A stretch of 64,000 bases of DNA from Trileptium ribeirensis (GCA_030248225.1 JASANE010000670.1:1-64000); one strand, 5' to 3'. Positions 9,046-20,569 are shown, numbered from the stretch's first letter. The notes: generated from the letters alone by a model not told the origin. Program-made: numbers and translations.

Positions 9046-9342
9046 TGGAACAATACGAAATCTTATCTTCAAAACGAAATTGCTTATTTGCAGAAGCAGG
9101 TCGATGAGTTTCGACGTCACTGTGAAGCTACAGGTGATTACATCGACGGGAGATCGAAAGAGGAAGAAAATCTTGTCAGGGTTCAACAATGACGACAAGT
9201 GGTGATCAAGGCGGTGGAATTTATAACGAAGAATGAAAATTTTAAACAGTCATTGTATGAATTATCAATGTGATATCCTATGTTATATGTTGAATATCAT
9301 CATGATATTATTAAATTGTGTAACATGTTTGATTTGAAGTAA
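9045..9342 (+). pseudogene. coiled-coil-like small protein, copy A, broken
   Basis: Start ATG overlaps the previous stop as TAATG. After one frameshift it reads YLQNEIAYLQKQVDEFRRH, then SKEEENLVRVQQ, a TGA at 9190-9192, KAVEFITKNENFKQSLYEL, a second TGA near 9271, and MFDLK with TAA at 9340-9342. The heptad-like Leu/Ile/Val spacing around the Gln/Glu/Arg-rich part suggests a short coiled coil. Copy B (28132-27827) has the same protein without stops. Confidence 0.6.
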
Positions 9343-9402
9343 AAAAATAACGGTAGCCATTAAGCCGTCTGATGATTCCTTGGCAGGGTTGAAATGTTTA
9401 TA
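9341..9402 (+). ncRNA. hammerhead ribozyme motif A1, degenerate
   Basis: Order of parts: A-rich stem III strand, UA cleavage dinucleotide (9348-9349), stem I ACGG...CCGU (9350-9353 with 9365-9368), core CUGAUGA (9369-9375), short stem II CC...GG, GAAA (9391-9394) and a UGUUUA stem III strand. Stem III pairing is poor, so activity is doubtful. It occupies the same place as the better-formed B1 motif. Confidence 0.6.
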
Positions 9403-9809
9403 CACATGTATTTCAAGTTATTAAATATGTTTATAAATTGCATTCATCGAGAACGCATGGTTATATCTCTACTGTTCAACAAACATTTTGTGCATGGTCA
9501 TACTGGTCAGGTTGCTACCGGAAATTCGCGTCTAATCAACGATTACAAAGCAAATGTGGTCGAAACGGTGTTCAGCGGCGATGATCACTTCAAGCGACAA
9601 GATAGCGAGTCGAGCACTTCAAAATATTCAACAAAGTAATTAGTTACCGCGGTTGGTTTGCTAAGCCAGGCTATATACTGTGTGTTGTAACAGAAGGCAA
9701 TGTAGTTATAACGGCATTCATCTACGATCACCCAGTTCACGCACGGCGACGAAAGTATGAATTGATAAATCATTATGGTGCTAAACATGGTAATGAAGAT
9801 ATGAGATAA
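9394..9809 (+). pseudogene. terminal small gene between ribozymes, copy A, broken
   Basis: Homologous to the intact copy B gene (27706-27386). Visible in one frame are GNSRLINDYKANVVETVFSG and DDHFKRQD. After a frameshift near 9604 it continues with GYILCVVTEGNVVITAFIYD and VHARRRKYEL, ending at TAA 9807-9809. The conserved VTEG-VxITAxIY strand pattern and the HARRRK motif show selection on a protein. I do not recognise the family. It lies exactly between the two hammerhead motifs. Confidence 0.6.
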
Positions 9810-9850
9810 ATATTGTGCGTTAATTATATGTATTACACAATAAAAATGAA

Positions 9851-9904
9851 AAAACGTAGCGGTAGCCTACAGCCGCCTGATGAGGCCCTTGGCCGAAACG
9901 TTGG
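9851..9904 (+). ncRNA. hammerhead ribozyme motif A2
   Basis: All conserved parts are in order: stem III AACG (9853-9856), UA cleavage dinucleotide (9857-9858), stem I GCGG/CCGC (9859-9862 with 9873-9876), CUGAUGA (9877-9883), stem II GGCC-CUU-GGCC (9884-9894), GAAA (9895-9898), stem III CGUU (9899-9902). Minimal hammerheads with short stem III are a known feature of Penelope-like elements and retrozymes. Here the motif ends the capsid element. Confidence 0.85.
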
Positions 9905-9939
9905 TTTACGTACATATATATTGTTATATAGTAAACCAA
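9901..9939. repeat. terminal hairpin next to ribozyme A2
   Basis: TTGGTTTAC (9901-9909) and its inverse GTAAACCAA (9931-9939) with a 21-base AT-rich loop, starting on the last bases of the ribozyme. May mark the element end. Confidence 0.6.
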
Positions 9940-9964
9940 TATGCATTTCAGATCAACAAATATG

Positions 9965-10075
9965 TTAACTTTTATCTATATATGTGTGAATATTTGGTGT
10001 GTATGTATTTATATATCAGTATATATGTGTATGTTTTTATATATGTATAATAGACATATATACCTATACATGCAT
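9965..10075. repeat. AT/TATG-rich low-complexity sequence
   Basis: Runs of TATA, TATG and GTAT words with no coding sense. Short frames here on both strands are translations of the repeat. Confidence 0.8.
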
Positions 10076-10079
10076 GCAT

Positions 10080-11465
10080 ACAAATAATAGCAATCCCAAC
10101 ATACCAATCACCAACCACCACCACCCACCAGTGGTGGGGGGTAAAACCCCCATTTTCTATATACTTAAATCTTACATTGCACCACACTATACCATACTAT
10201 AATCGGGATGTATGAAGTTGCACGACCGGATTGTGTACTTTTACACTTGTTGGGCTTAAGATAGGCTGCAGTAGCTAAGCATTATCCTGCAAAAGAGCGG
10301 TTTCAACTATCTGTTCATTGATGCCAATACCGTACATTATAATTAAGTGTTTCCCAAAGTGTAGGCCGTATAGGAATCTATCACAGCTTATGAGACTATG
10401 TATAGTTATTTAAAGCGCAAACGCCATAAAACATGCAACATTTGCCAAATTTCAATTTTTCAAGCAAATTTAGCAAAGCTAATACTGATGCTTAGCTAAA
10501 GTGTGACTGTTTACATTAAGATGTAAAAGGTAATTCAAATAATCTGCAACCAATTTAAATAACATATGTTTGAGTGTGGTAACCTTCTTATCCTGGAGCA
10601 TGTTTTATTGTCATTGTATGCAGGCACTGGTTGAGATCGATTTTGGGACCGCACGATGTTCAGGTCAAACCTCATCCCAATTTGCTATTTCATAGCTGGT
10701 AATTTGGTGACTAGCATGCCTGTTTCGACAAAATCTTCATAAGACCAGTGAGTTCGTGCTATTTTATTTATCCATCGGGCATTGGCATCGTTACAGAAAC
10801 CAACTGGAAGAATTTTATGCTTTACTTATTTTGTTTACATCAAAGTGTACAAGGTATGTCGGCGATAGGAGGTTCTAGCAGAAAGGATAGGCCATGGGGG
10901 AGGGGGAGTAAAAAATTTTCGCCATGCTCCCAAATTTTTTCTCAAAAATTTTCATTAAAATGTTTGTTATTTTGCTCAACATATGTTAAATTTTTCGGGC
11001 ATAATCGACGAGGATGGGGAAGGGTTGAGGAGGTGCGGTGTCTCGGAGAGGGTTAAATACCGCTTAGGGGGTAACCACTTGCCATCCCAGTTTTTCACCA
11101 ATAAGACAGTCTTAGGCCCGACAATTTCTTCGGTGTTAATATTTAATTCATATATCTGAGTCAAAATTAATGCGAATTTTGCTGTTGATGTGTACATTAC
11201 TATCATGATTTGTGTGGAATTTTAACCATTACCCTATATCTAACGTGTCCACTTCATTAAGACATATTTTTAAGTAGAGAACAATTGTCCATAGCGATGT
11301 AGCTAATTCTAAATTCATATTGCTATTTAATCCGACGATAGCCTGAATCGTTTAGTTATGTAATGCATGGAGTTGGAACAGAACAAAATGGTACAGACGC
11401 AAAACTGAATCTTACCTTCAATACTGAGGGAATAGATATATGTATTGACATTATGGAACTTTCTG
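10080..11465. other. no recognisable gene
   Basis: Mostly AT-rich. A short inverted G/C tract (CCACCA...TGGTGG) lies near 10118-10150, and a G-rich patch near 10890-10910. Nothing else that I can name. Confidence 0.5.
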
Positions 11466-12050
11466 TGATAGAATTGGACAAACAAACAGTATCCCTAGGA
11501 CACGATTGTGTCCATATTCCAGTATCGTAAAGGCAGCAGTCGCGCGTGCCGTAGACTACTAGTTTTGCTGAATATTATAAAGCTATGCTGTAGAAGTTTA
11601 ACAGAAAAAATTTAATTCAGAAGACATATGTAAAACAATAACTGGGTATATCTGCACCAATAATCTTCCAACATGCCGAAAATCGGGGGTTGTGTTATAA
11701 CTATGAACAACGAATTAAAGTTTTTATACTATATTTCCATATTTCTATATTTCTGTATTAGAATTGGACAGACAAACAGTATCTCTGGAAATAGTTGCGT
11801 CGGTATTGGAGTATCGTTGCTGCAAAGCCAGGAGTAGCGTGTAGAGTAAACTGCTAGCTTTGCTATATATTATTATGCTATGCTGTAGAAGTTTAAGACA
11901 GAAAAATTAATACATATGACCAATTATGATGTAAAACAATAACTCGTTATATCCCCAACGATAATCTTCTTACCAGCCGATAATCTGAGGCTCTGTTACA
12001 ACTAATTCGAATTAAAGTTTTTATTACTATATTTCCAACTCTTTAAATAT
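11466..12050. repeat. tandem duplication of a ~290-bp segment
   Basis: Two adjacent diverged copies. The first starts AGAATTGGACAAACAAACAG near 11470, the second AGAATTGGACAGACAAACAG near 11758. Both continue with GCTATGCTGTAGAAGTTTAA, TGTAAAACAATAACT and GAATTAAAGTTTTTA. Non-coding. Confidence 0.85.
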
Positions 12051-12054
12051 TGGG

Positions 12055-12720
12055 GCGAACGTTCACATGAAACTGATATTTGGCTTCATGCTGATATAAC
12101 AGCTGTTCATAAGAAAGGAGATCCTGGAGACCCATCAAATTACAGACCTATTTCTCTGGTTTCAAACGTGTGCAGAGTGACGGAACCAGGGCCGGCGCTA
12201 GCACCCCCTACCTCCCCACCGGGGGGGCCTCACACTTGGGGGGCCCCTCACAAGCTAGATATAACTAAAATTTTTATGCCATTTTAAAAGCGTTTGAACA
12301 GCCGCTAAAACAAAAACTCAAAATTTTTTCCATGCTTCAGATTTTACATGTATACAATAATACAAGTGTATTGAATACCGTATTAATAGTTATTTGGCAG
12401 TAACGCTATAATCGTTTTAACTGATTTTCAGAGTAGAAAAGATTAATTTATCGAATATCTTTTCAGTCGAAAATTTTAAATTGGTTTCTACGTCATTCCT
12501 GGTTCTAGTTAAGCCTCTGACATTTGTTGCGTTTTGAAGTCTATCAAGTGGGGCGGACTAATAATTGCAAATTTTATTTTTACATGACACATTTCAGGGG
12601 GCCCCTCACACATCGTTTGGGGGGCCCTCACACCCCTAGCGCCGGCCCTGGATGGAACGAATTATTACCAGCCATCTAAGGCTTTTTTATATAATATGAC
12701 CTCACTGCACCTAACCGAAA
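12055..12720 (+). pseudogene. LINE reverse-transcriptase fragment
   Basis: Reads TAVHKKGDPGDPSNYRPISL then VSNVCRV, the fingers motif of CR1/Jockey-type LINE reverse transcriptases. The frame is split by a hAT-type MITE (12187-12650) and resumes ERIITSHL after it. Only about 65 codons remain. Confidence 0.8.
12187..12650. mobile_element. hAT-type non-autonomous transposon (MITE)
   Basis: 464 bp bounded by inverted termini CAGGGCCGGCGCTAG... and ...CTAGCGCCGGCCCTG. It is flanked by 8-bp direct repeats GACGGAAC (12179-12186) and GATGGAAC (12651-12658), one mismatch. The 8-bp duplication and CAGGG termini are typical of hAT elements. It interrupts a LINE fragment. Confidence 0.85.
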
Positions 12721-13548
12721 TCGTTGCAAAGAAGTCTACCGAAACTCAACTCCTTTAAACTCCTCAACTCCAAGTTTACATATATATTCCTGCCAAGAAG
12801 ATCTACTTGAAATATATTATGTGTGTAACACTTTACGCGAGGCAATAATACAGTCAAAGGACCAAATTTTGCTATAATGTGTAAGACTATTTCGCACATT
12901 ATTAAATTGGGACCAGTAAATCTCATCAATCGTCTTTTTCAGGAGTTTTTCGTAAATAGCATCGCCTTTTTCAGGAGTTGTCTAAGATGCCAAATGAGAG
13001 CATATTTAAGGCCATAATTGATTAGCCACGTGTTGTGTAGCAAATGTTAAAGTAATTTTTGACCGATGCATCTACTGCGGCGCTGATGTTTATCTAAGTT
13101 AGTACATTCCAGAGGCTTACTGAACTTGGATTAGCTACTATGAAAAACTAACCATGTTTTGTGCTTTCGCAAGTAAACTCGGAAATTGCCCGCTATTTTT
13201 ATCCGTCTATACTTCCTTAGAAGTATTATACATTTTTTTGTTAACTACTCAGAATTAATCAATGACTTATTTCTCGTTGTGCAATGCTACTGTATACCTT
13301 AAGGCTATTTAGGGCACGCGAAAGAGGTAAAATCGAAAAGTTAAAAAAAAAATTTAAAGTATATACATATATCTCATTTCTTGACGCATGTGTAAGCTAT
13401 TTTGGCTTTATTGCAGTTTAACGTACTATGAGGCAGCGATATCCTGGGCCGTAAATATTTAAAATAGTGTCGCTAGCAAATCGGTATCAGCAAAGCATCT
13501 AATTAATAACCAGTGTTTTTGTCCCATATATTGTTAGCTAATTTTCAG

Positions 13549-13616
13549 GAAATATGGAGGCCCACCACCAAATTGGAGTGGACCAGCACCGCCAAGAAGC
13601 TGCGAAATATTTGTGG
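13549..13616 (+). CDS. host RNA-binding protein gene, exon encoding the linker before RRM1
   Basis: 68-bp exon between TTTTCAG and a GTAAGA donor. It encodes [20 protein letters not shown] then FV, the Pro/Gly-rich linker that precedes the first RRM in the A1CF/RBM46/RBM47/hnRNP R-SYNCRIP superfamily. One base of a codon enters at the 5' end and one leaves at the 3' end (phase 1). The latter joins correctly to the GT at the start of the next exon to make the Gly of VGKIPR. The upstream exon with the gene's start was not found. Confidence 0.85.
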
Positions 13617-16272
13617 GTAAGAAAATAGGACTTTTAATTATTATTTGGCTTGTCTGCATGCTAGGTTCGAAACCGGCCACTAAAGATGTTGGGCACAAAA
13701 AATTACATTCTAATACCGAATGGCATTTATATGTTATTATTATATAGAATTTGGAACCTTTTTTAAGGACATGTAATTTTGCAAATTGGTTCAAAAAACA
13801 AGCCAAAGCAACGACACTGTGTCAGCTTGAGCGTATTTAACATTTCGGCTAATCATCTGAGTCGACAAGCGGTAAACTGATTGCATACCTTATTTCACGG
13901 CGTGATTCTGCTTTTGTGACGTAAATTTGTTTCAATGCAAACGAATTATGAATATTATATATATAATATTATATATAAGTATAAAACCAAATACACCGTA
14001 AAGGCGAAAATCGAGCTTTGGGCTGCTGAGCATAGTCTAGAGCCAAGCTGAGCCAAGATTGTGCTATAAACGATCGAGCCGATCCGAGATTCGAGCCTAC
14101 CTTCACAAATCGCAACGAGTGGAGCCGAGTTTCGAACCTAAGCTTTTATTAACAAGCCGAGCCGAGCCTAGTTTTCAAAGTGACTCGATTCGGCTCGTAA
14201 CCGTAGATTTAACATGAACACTAACAGCCGTGTACCTAAACAATAGGGTATACGTCGAAGTATCACCACTGGGAGCAGAATGTTTCGTAGCATTAAACCT
14301 GGTGGACACAAAGAAGAATGGAATTTGAGTTAACTTTTGAATGCAATGTCCACCATGGATCTCGAAAATGCAATTGATGGACATGATTATGGCTACGCTA
14401 CGGTGCTGTTATGCGCTGAAAATGCAACGTAGTTCAAACAGTAATGCGCGCCAACTGTCGAAAAATATCATACGTTTATTCCAACAGTAACTGGTTGAAC
14501 TCAACATATCAGCTGATCTTCGGATACTCAAGAAGTATTTGCTGTTGCTACAATCATACAAGAAGTTGCAAAGTTTTTTCAAAAACTGCACAATATAGGC
14601 ATCAGGTGGAAGCAGTAATTCGCAGTCTCTCTGTGGGTTGTTACGATATAATGCTAGAAAAAGAAATAGCTTGGAGCGGGGAGTTCAAGTCCGGCAGCAG
14701 AATTGGACTTTAGTAGTCCGCGGCTCATATAAACCTAAGGCTATGTTACGGCTAAGGCTTAGCCTTATTACGCCGAGAAAGGCATGTCCTAGGCTTTATT
14801 TAGCCTCACAGGATGATATTTTGACATATTGTCCAAAAACAAGTCATAGTCATTTGATGTAGTACTGTGCTGCAAAACGAACAGAAACGCGACTCTGTTG
14901 TGTATTTTGTAAGAACGATAAAACCCGCTGCTCAGCGTCCTGAATTCAAATAAATGAGACTGTCGACGAATAATATATAACCTTAACGTTGTTTCTGGTT
15001 GTGTTTATTCTAAAGGATGTTCTTGGGCTAAATAATAACGTTTCCAACGGTATTCCGTCAAAGAGGATAAGATTTGTTACCCCTTCGGCAAAAATATATT
15101 GAGTTATTCTAAAAATTACAGCAACAAAATCAATGTTCATTCTTGGTAGCAACTGCGATGTGTCCGGCAGCAGAATGAAACCCCGAAGCCGTTAATAGAT
15201 TGTCCAATCTGGTGAAAACCCACCGACGTCGGATAAATATTCCTGCAGATTCTAATGTGTGGTATCCATTTTTTGACGTAGTGCTGACCTAACCCTAGCA
15301 TTTATACACGTTTCAACGACAAGAGTGAGGTTTTGAAAAATTATACCATTTCCTCTAAAAATAAATGCTTGGACATAGGATTTGCTCATTTGCTTCGGAT
15401 AGCGTATTTTGTAATCTCATTTCAAACTGTATGGTTCGCTAGCATCAGCTGGACCTGATGATTGCTGAATTATACGTCTGGCGTAGACGATAGCGCAGCT
15501 TGCCTGCTTAAGGCCGCTCTATTTCAGTGTTTAAATCCGCTCTATTTCAGTGTTTGTGATCCAGTGGTATATCGGAATTATATGATTTTAAAACTATTTC
15601 CTAAATTAACAGTGATTCAGTAGCGACGTGGTCATTTAGCAGATTTCTACAGCTAAACTCGTGTCTACAAGGGAGCAATGGGTGAAGACCAAACTAATTA
15701 GCTTCGCGATCTCCGCGTTCTACTAATTAGTGAATATCTGTTCAACTATCCAGTTATTATCATCTCATAGACTAGAATAAAATTTTGATACTGATATTTC
15801 TTAACTTCAACTTTCGTTATTTGCCGGATCAAAAAATGTTTTTTTCGAATTGGGCGGATCAGAGATTTTTGTTTGACTGAAACTAATCGCGCTTTTTGTT
15901 AAAATTCGGTAAACGAGACGAGCCAATATACAATTCAAAACGACGTACCGAGCCGAGCCACAAAATTAAGGTTCGTTTCCATCTCTCATACAATCTTCAT
16001 TACAAAAAGTGGGTAGTATTAAAAAGCCTAGGCATGATCCATTTTGAAAATTAACATGTAAGCTAAAGTTCTAACGGTAACGTCATGCTGTCGTGACTTA
16101 AATACACGTAAGCAAAGTCGTTGAGTAAACATGATAACTTTTACTGATAGCAAACCATTATATTTCAGAAACCAAGTATCGAAACATGACCACTATATTG
16201 ACGACTATCGTCCGTTGTAGATCAAAAAAGTTAAAACATCATAAACATATCAAATTTTAAGTTATTGTTTAG
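13617..16272. other. intron of the host RNA-binding gene
   Basis: About 2.66 kb. It contains a GAGCC-rich stretch (14030-14200), AT palindromes near 13945-13975 and a GGCTAAGGCTTAGCC palindrome near 14750. No coding sequence was recognised; frames of 60-89 codons here lack any family signature. Confidence 0.6.
14030..14200. repeat. GAGCC/GAGCCGAGCC-rich degenerate repeat
   Basis: Scattered GAGCC and CGAGCC words on a background of short spacers. A similar patch (GAGACGAGCC, CCGAGCCGAGCC) recurs near 15914-15960. Probably part of a dispersed repeat. Confidence 0.5.
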
Positions 16273-16432
16273 GTAAGATACCTCGAAATATGATGGAAGA
16301 TGAATTGGTTCCAATATTCGAGAAGATCGGACGAATATACGAATTTCGTCTAATGATTGATTTCGTTGGTGCCAATCGGGGCTTCGCGTTTGTTATGTAC
16401 ACCACACTTGCGGACGCGAAGAAAGCTGTTTT
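16273..16432 (+). CDS. host RNA-binding protein gene, RRM1 exon
   Basis: 160-bp exon after TTGTTTAG. It encodes [30 protein letters not shown] and [13 protein letters not shown], with RNP-2-like (K-I-P-R after the preceding exon's I-F-V-G) and RNP-1-like (RGFAFVMY) signatures. The IYEFRLM and MYTT wording is closest to A1CF/RBM46/RBM47, which act in mRNA editing, stability or germ-cell regulation in vertebrates. The donor is GTAGGC at 16433, non-ideal, but it gives a two-base carry that joins in frame to the next exon. An in-frame TAG would follow if unspliced. Confidence 0.9.
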
Positions 16433-16750
16433 GTAGGCATACAACTAATAATAATAATTAATTTGTATTTTATACCATAATGTTTTCGTAGCACGGCCAG
16501 ACGTGCGTTCAAAGATTTGCACCGCACGGTTGTGTTGTATCTACTCGTACAAACTAGTGTCATCACACTCGTTTGAACTCGTCACAACCATGGGTACAAA
16601 TCGTTGTCTATGCTGCAACTGTTACTCATAACAGTTTTGGTCAGATTTCCGTTTAATCCACAGCACTGTTGTTCATTATGGAAAACCGCAATAAAATGGT
16701 TACGCGTAATACTCTAGAACTATGAAGATTTTCAGTTAGTATTAGCAAAA

Positions 16751-17099
16751 GTGCATTAGGGAAGAGTAAGAAACTTCCCTGCACTCATATGTTAGCCCGT
16801 GTTTGATGTCGCGGGCCTTTTCGGCCTTACCCCCCCCCAGTTTGTGGAGGTCCAAATGCCCCGACCCCCTCAGTTTGTGGGGTGGGTAGCCCGAACCTCC
16901 CCTTCTCAGAAATTAGGGGGATCCGACCAACCCCGCCAAAAAACTGGGGAGGGGGTTCGGGCTATCCACGCCAGAAACTGGGGGAGTCGGGGTATCTGGA
17001 CCTCCCCAGAAACTGGAGGGTAACGCCGAAAAAGTCCGCGACATCAAACACGGGCTAACATATGAATGCAGGGAAGTGTTATACTCTTCCCTAATGTAC
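16751..17099. mobile_element. 349-bp near-perfect palindromic MITE in an intron
   Basis: Left end GTGCATTAGGGAAGAGTA and right end its near inverse. The outer ~75 bp on each side pair with about seven mismatches, including CTTCCCTGCA and TTAGCCCGTGTTTGATGTCG. The G/C-rich centre, with repeated CAGTTT(C/G)TGG words, continues the palindrome to the middle. No coding capacity and no clear target duplication. A 74-codon frame across it is an artefact of the repeat. Confidence 0.85.
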
Positions 17100-17215
17100 T
17101 CTTGGTACAGACAATATGAAACAGTGATAGAACTAATAAACGTAATAAATAAATAAATATTTAATCAATTTATAAGTATCACGTTTTAGATTTTAGATTT
17201 TTGTAAATGTTTCAG

Positions 17216-17333
17216 GATCCTAAATAATGCAGAAGTGCGTAAAAATCGTCATATCGGCGTTGTTCCAAGCATTGACAATTGTCAGCTGTTTGTTCAGGGG
17301 CTTCCAAAAGATCGAACCCGTAATGAAATAAAA
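17216..17333 (+). CDS. host RNA-binding protein gene, RRM1-RRM2 junction exon
   Basis: 118-bp exon after TTTCAG and before GTAAGG. One entering base completes the codon split by the previous intron. It then encodes ILNNAEVRKNRHIGVVPSID and NCQLFVQGLPKDRTRNEIK, i.e. the end of RRM1 and the first strand of RRM2 (LFVQGLPK as RNP-2). It ends on a codon boundary (phase 0). Exon length and phase agree exactly with both neighbours, which supports one gene. Confidence 0.92.
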
Positions 17334-19384
17334 GTAAGGACAAAATGTTTTCTTTCATCGCGGTACTATGTTTAATGCTAGCAGCAAGACCGGAAAAATA
17401 GGAAACTGCATTCGTTCAAAATTAATATTGAACTAATATGTACAACGGTTCAACGTTTATGACAGTTTAAATTAAAATACATTACTGGACATAAGTTCAT
17501 TTTGGGGATGTGGTATTAGTTTATAAAAACTGTACAACAGACGACACAAATGAAAGACCATGTAGACCCAGCGGCGCTCACCTGACAAAATCCCTCAGTA
17601 TATAGTTTGTTAGCATGACGAAATTGAAATGTAATATATGGTTAAATGTTTAATTATTCTGAAGTACTGTGGCCCACAACAAATTACAAATGTTGGGAAT
17701 GACTTTAATGTATCGATTCAAAATCTTTAAAGGTACAGAACATTGATTTGAATTTGTTTTATTCAATAGACAAGTTTATTAAACTGGAGGCTACGCGGTG
17801 ATCGTTGGTTTGTTGGAAGTGTCGTAACAGGTCGTTTGTGTTATGCTAGCACCGATATTCAACTGACCGAGCAATTAGATGACAATCTCTAACAAAAATT
17901 ACATTCTGGCATTGATTTGTACATGAATTATAATATTAGCCAAGAAACAGATTACATTAGACTAATACATTAACTACTGCCACTGCTTTCTCATTTGAAA
18001 TAGCTCTGAATACGCTGCATTCATGTGAAAAAAAACATAAAAATAACTCACCAAGGGCATCATATTTATATATCTGGGTCGTAGATGAGTTTCGTAAGTC
18101 ATTCACATTCACACTACGTACATTACGCGATAATTTTTAATTGATATGGCCACATACACAGCGGTTAAAACTAAAGACAGTTTCGATTTATAGTGTCGCA
18201 ATCTAACTTCTTTAAGTTCTTCCTGAATTAAAATAATTGATTATGTGCTGTCCAACACAAGACTGCTAGCGTTAAAATTTTAATTGCTCGCGCGTACCTA
18301 CATAAATTATTAACATGTCCACTGTCACTGTTCCTTTACACGCGGGCGTAGAAGATATTTTTAAGCCCGTGGAGAAATTTTAAACCTACATCGGTGGTAT
18401 ACATTGCAAAACAATTTTGCTGTAATTAGCTTCAATCATTTATTCGTTTGCACCCATCTGTTCCAAATGTTGGGACCAAACTCCTATATCTATGTCCCTG
18501 TGTTTGAAGCATTTGAAGATCAATGTTGCATATACTAATATCTATGTGCTCCAGCTGGAGAAAATTTTGCCGGGGACATCAAAATGGGGTTCCCCTGATT
18601 CAGAACCGGGGTGTGCCAGATTTTGCGAGGAGACTAGAATTGAAGCGCACAAAATGTCTTTATTAGGCTTAAAATCAATTTTTAACTAATATTTATCACA
18701 TCATTCAATGGAATTTTTAACTTCAATAGCGGATTTCTGAAAAGAAATTCTGTCAATTTTTTGAGGGATCAGAAGGTTTTTACTGTTTACTGGGTGAAGC
18801 AAGAAATTTTCTAAGGGGTATTGAATAGGGCGGGCAGCCTAAAACATTGCCAATTGCACGAAAAGGGGGCTGCCGTTATTAACCAGGCACCAAACAATCT
18901 TCAAAAATGCCAGTGTCCGCCTCAACTTCTCCCAATTGATGTATTTAAACCATCTGCAATTTACAATTAATACAGAAATTTTCCAGTTAATGAAGCATAA
19001 ATGTTTCAATGCTGCGATTTAATGTTTTGATTTTAACGAAGACGTGACAAAAGTTTTTAACTTACGGTTCATTCAAAAGTTCATTCAAAAGGCTCAGTTC
19101 ATTCAAAAGTTATTTATTTAGATTTCTTCAAATTATTTCCGACCTTTACTATCATAGTGAGCTAGGTTCATTTGCATTCACATTGCCAGCTGGTCTTAAG
19201 AAAAAATTAACTGGATACGATTTTATCAAAATAACAATTTCATACGCAAAAAACTGTGTCGCTTTTTGACGATTATGAACTGACCTAACAAACGGAGAGA
19301 TAAGTTGTGCACTAATAAATCAATTATATGCTTTAGACCTCAAACTATAAATTTTTGGCTGCCAAACACCGAGTCCTGTCTGGA

Positions 19385-19480
19385 CTTAGGTGTTACAGTT
19401 ACTAAAGATTTTAAATTGGAAACACATTGCAGAAACATAACAAGTAAAGCCTGCCGTATATACAAAACTAGCTGAGATAC
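19385..19480 (+). pseudogene. LINE C-terminal fragment
   Basis: Reads DLGVTVTKDFKLETHCRNIT then SKACRIYKT, the segment after the reverse-transcriptase palm in CR1/Jockey-like LINEs. About 30 codons only. Confidence 0.65.
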
Positions 19481-20569
19481 TCGGCGCCGCCCCGGGCTTG
19501 GAAAAGCTTTGCGGCTTAGTACCCTGGCGAATTGATTAGCATTACCTATGTGAGTTTTTGCGTAGGTTATATTGAAGGTTTGAAATGTGCTAATTCGCCA
19601 GACACAATGAACTTAATAGACAACTTTGTTCAGGTTGCATTCAGAAGATCGGAATAACTTTAGCTATCATATGTAATCAAGGCTCATCATTGTGAACCGA
19701 TACGCTTTCGTTCAGGCGATAGTATAGAGAACTTACATACAAACAGATCTGTGAACTCTGGAACTCTGGTTTATTTTCAAAGCACGCAAAAATCATTCGC
19801 TTAACACATATGTGACCTACGATGTGGATCATATTGTGTGCAAGAGGCGGTACACAAAATTGTTACAGCAGAGTGCGTGCAAATCGCCATGACAGTAGTG
19901 TCCTTTTCAGCTAATGTAGCTGACCCAACGTGCGTAGAGTATGGCTTTTAGTGACATATTCCACCCATGCGTGCTGCAACCTGCTGGCACTACACAAACA
20001 TTTACACAAATCCCGCATACAAACTGAATCTATACTACACTACTAATCATAAAGTGTTTAGCCACACAAGAGTAGCTCTGTCGTCTTGAAACTATGCAGA
20101 AAAACAACAGTATGTAGTGCGCATGTAATAACAATTGCAGTACACTTGGGCGACTTGGGTACTTCCAGTGGGTAGCCACTACTACATCAAAAGCCGGAGA
20201 AACGTGAGCAGCGAATGATAAGAAACGACCAAAGGATGGTGTTACTTATCTTATACACATAGCACAACACTCACTCTTTTCTTTGCAGTACGCTATGGCA
20301 CATCAAGAACATGAAAAAGAGATTAAGTAAAGAAAAAATACTATACGAATCAAAGTGATTCACATTGTCTCTGGATCAACGCTTAAATGTGAATGAATTA
20401 TTCAAGTGAGACACTTTGCGTCATAAAGAGATGACTGCAAAAATAAATAATCGCGTCATCGCATAATAATGATTGTGTGAAGGTTACGTTTATGAGTGGC
20501 AGTAAATAACTAAATAAACGTTACGCTAGAGGCTAATTAAAAATACGCTTGCATAGTGGTCGAATACAA

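Noticed and set aside
10829..10860. TGTACAAG|GTATGT as the donor of the exon before 13549
   Set aside because: The preceding codons do not resemble the expected family sequence in the required phase.
15445..15470. CTGATGATTGCTGAA as a hammerhead core
   Set aside because: Stem II does not form and the GAAA element is missing.
16799..17023. 74-codon Pro/Gly-rich frame
   Set aside because: Lies entirely in the palindromic MITE.
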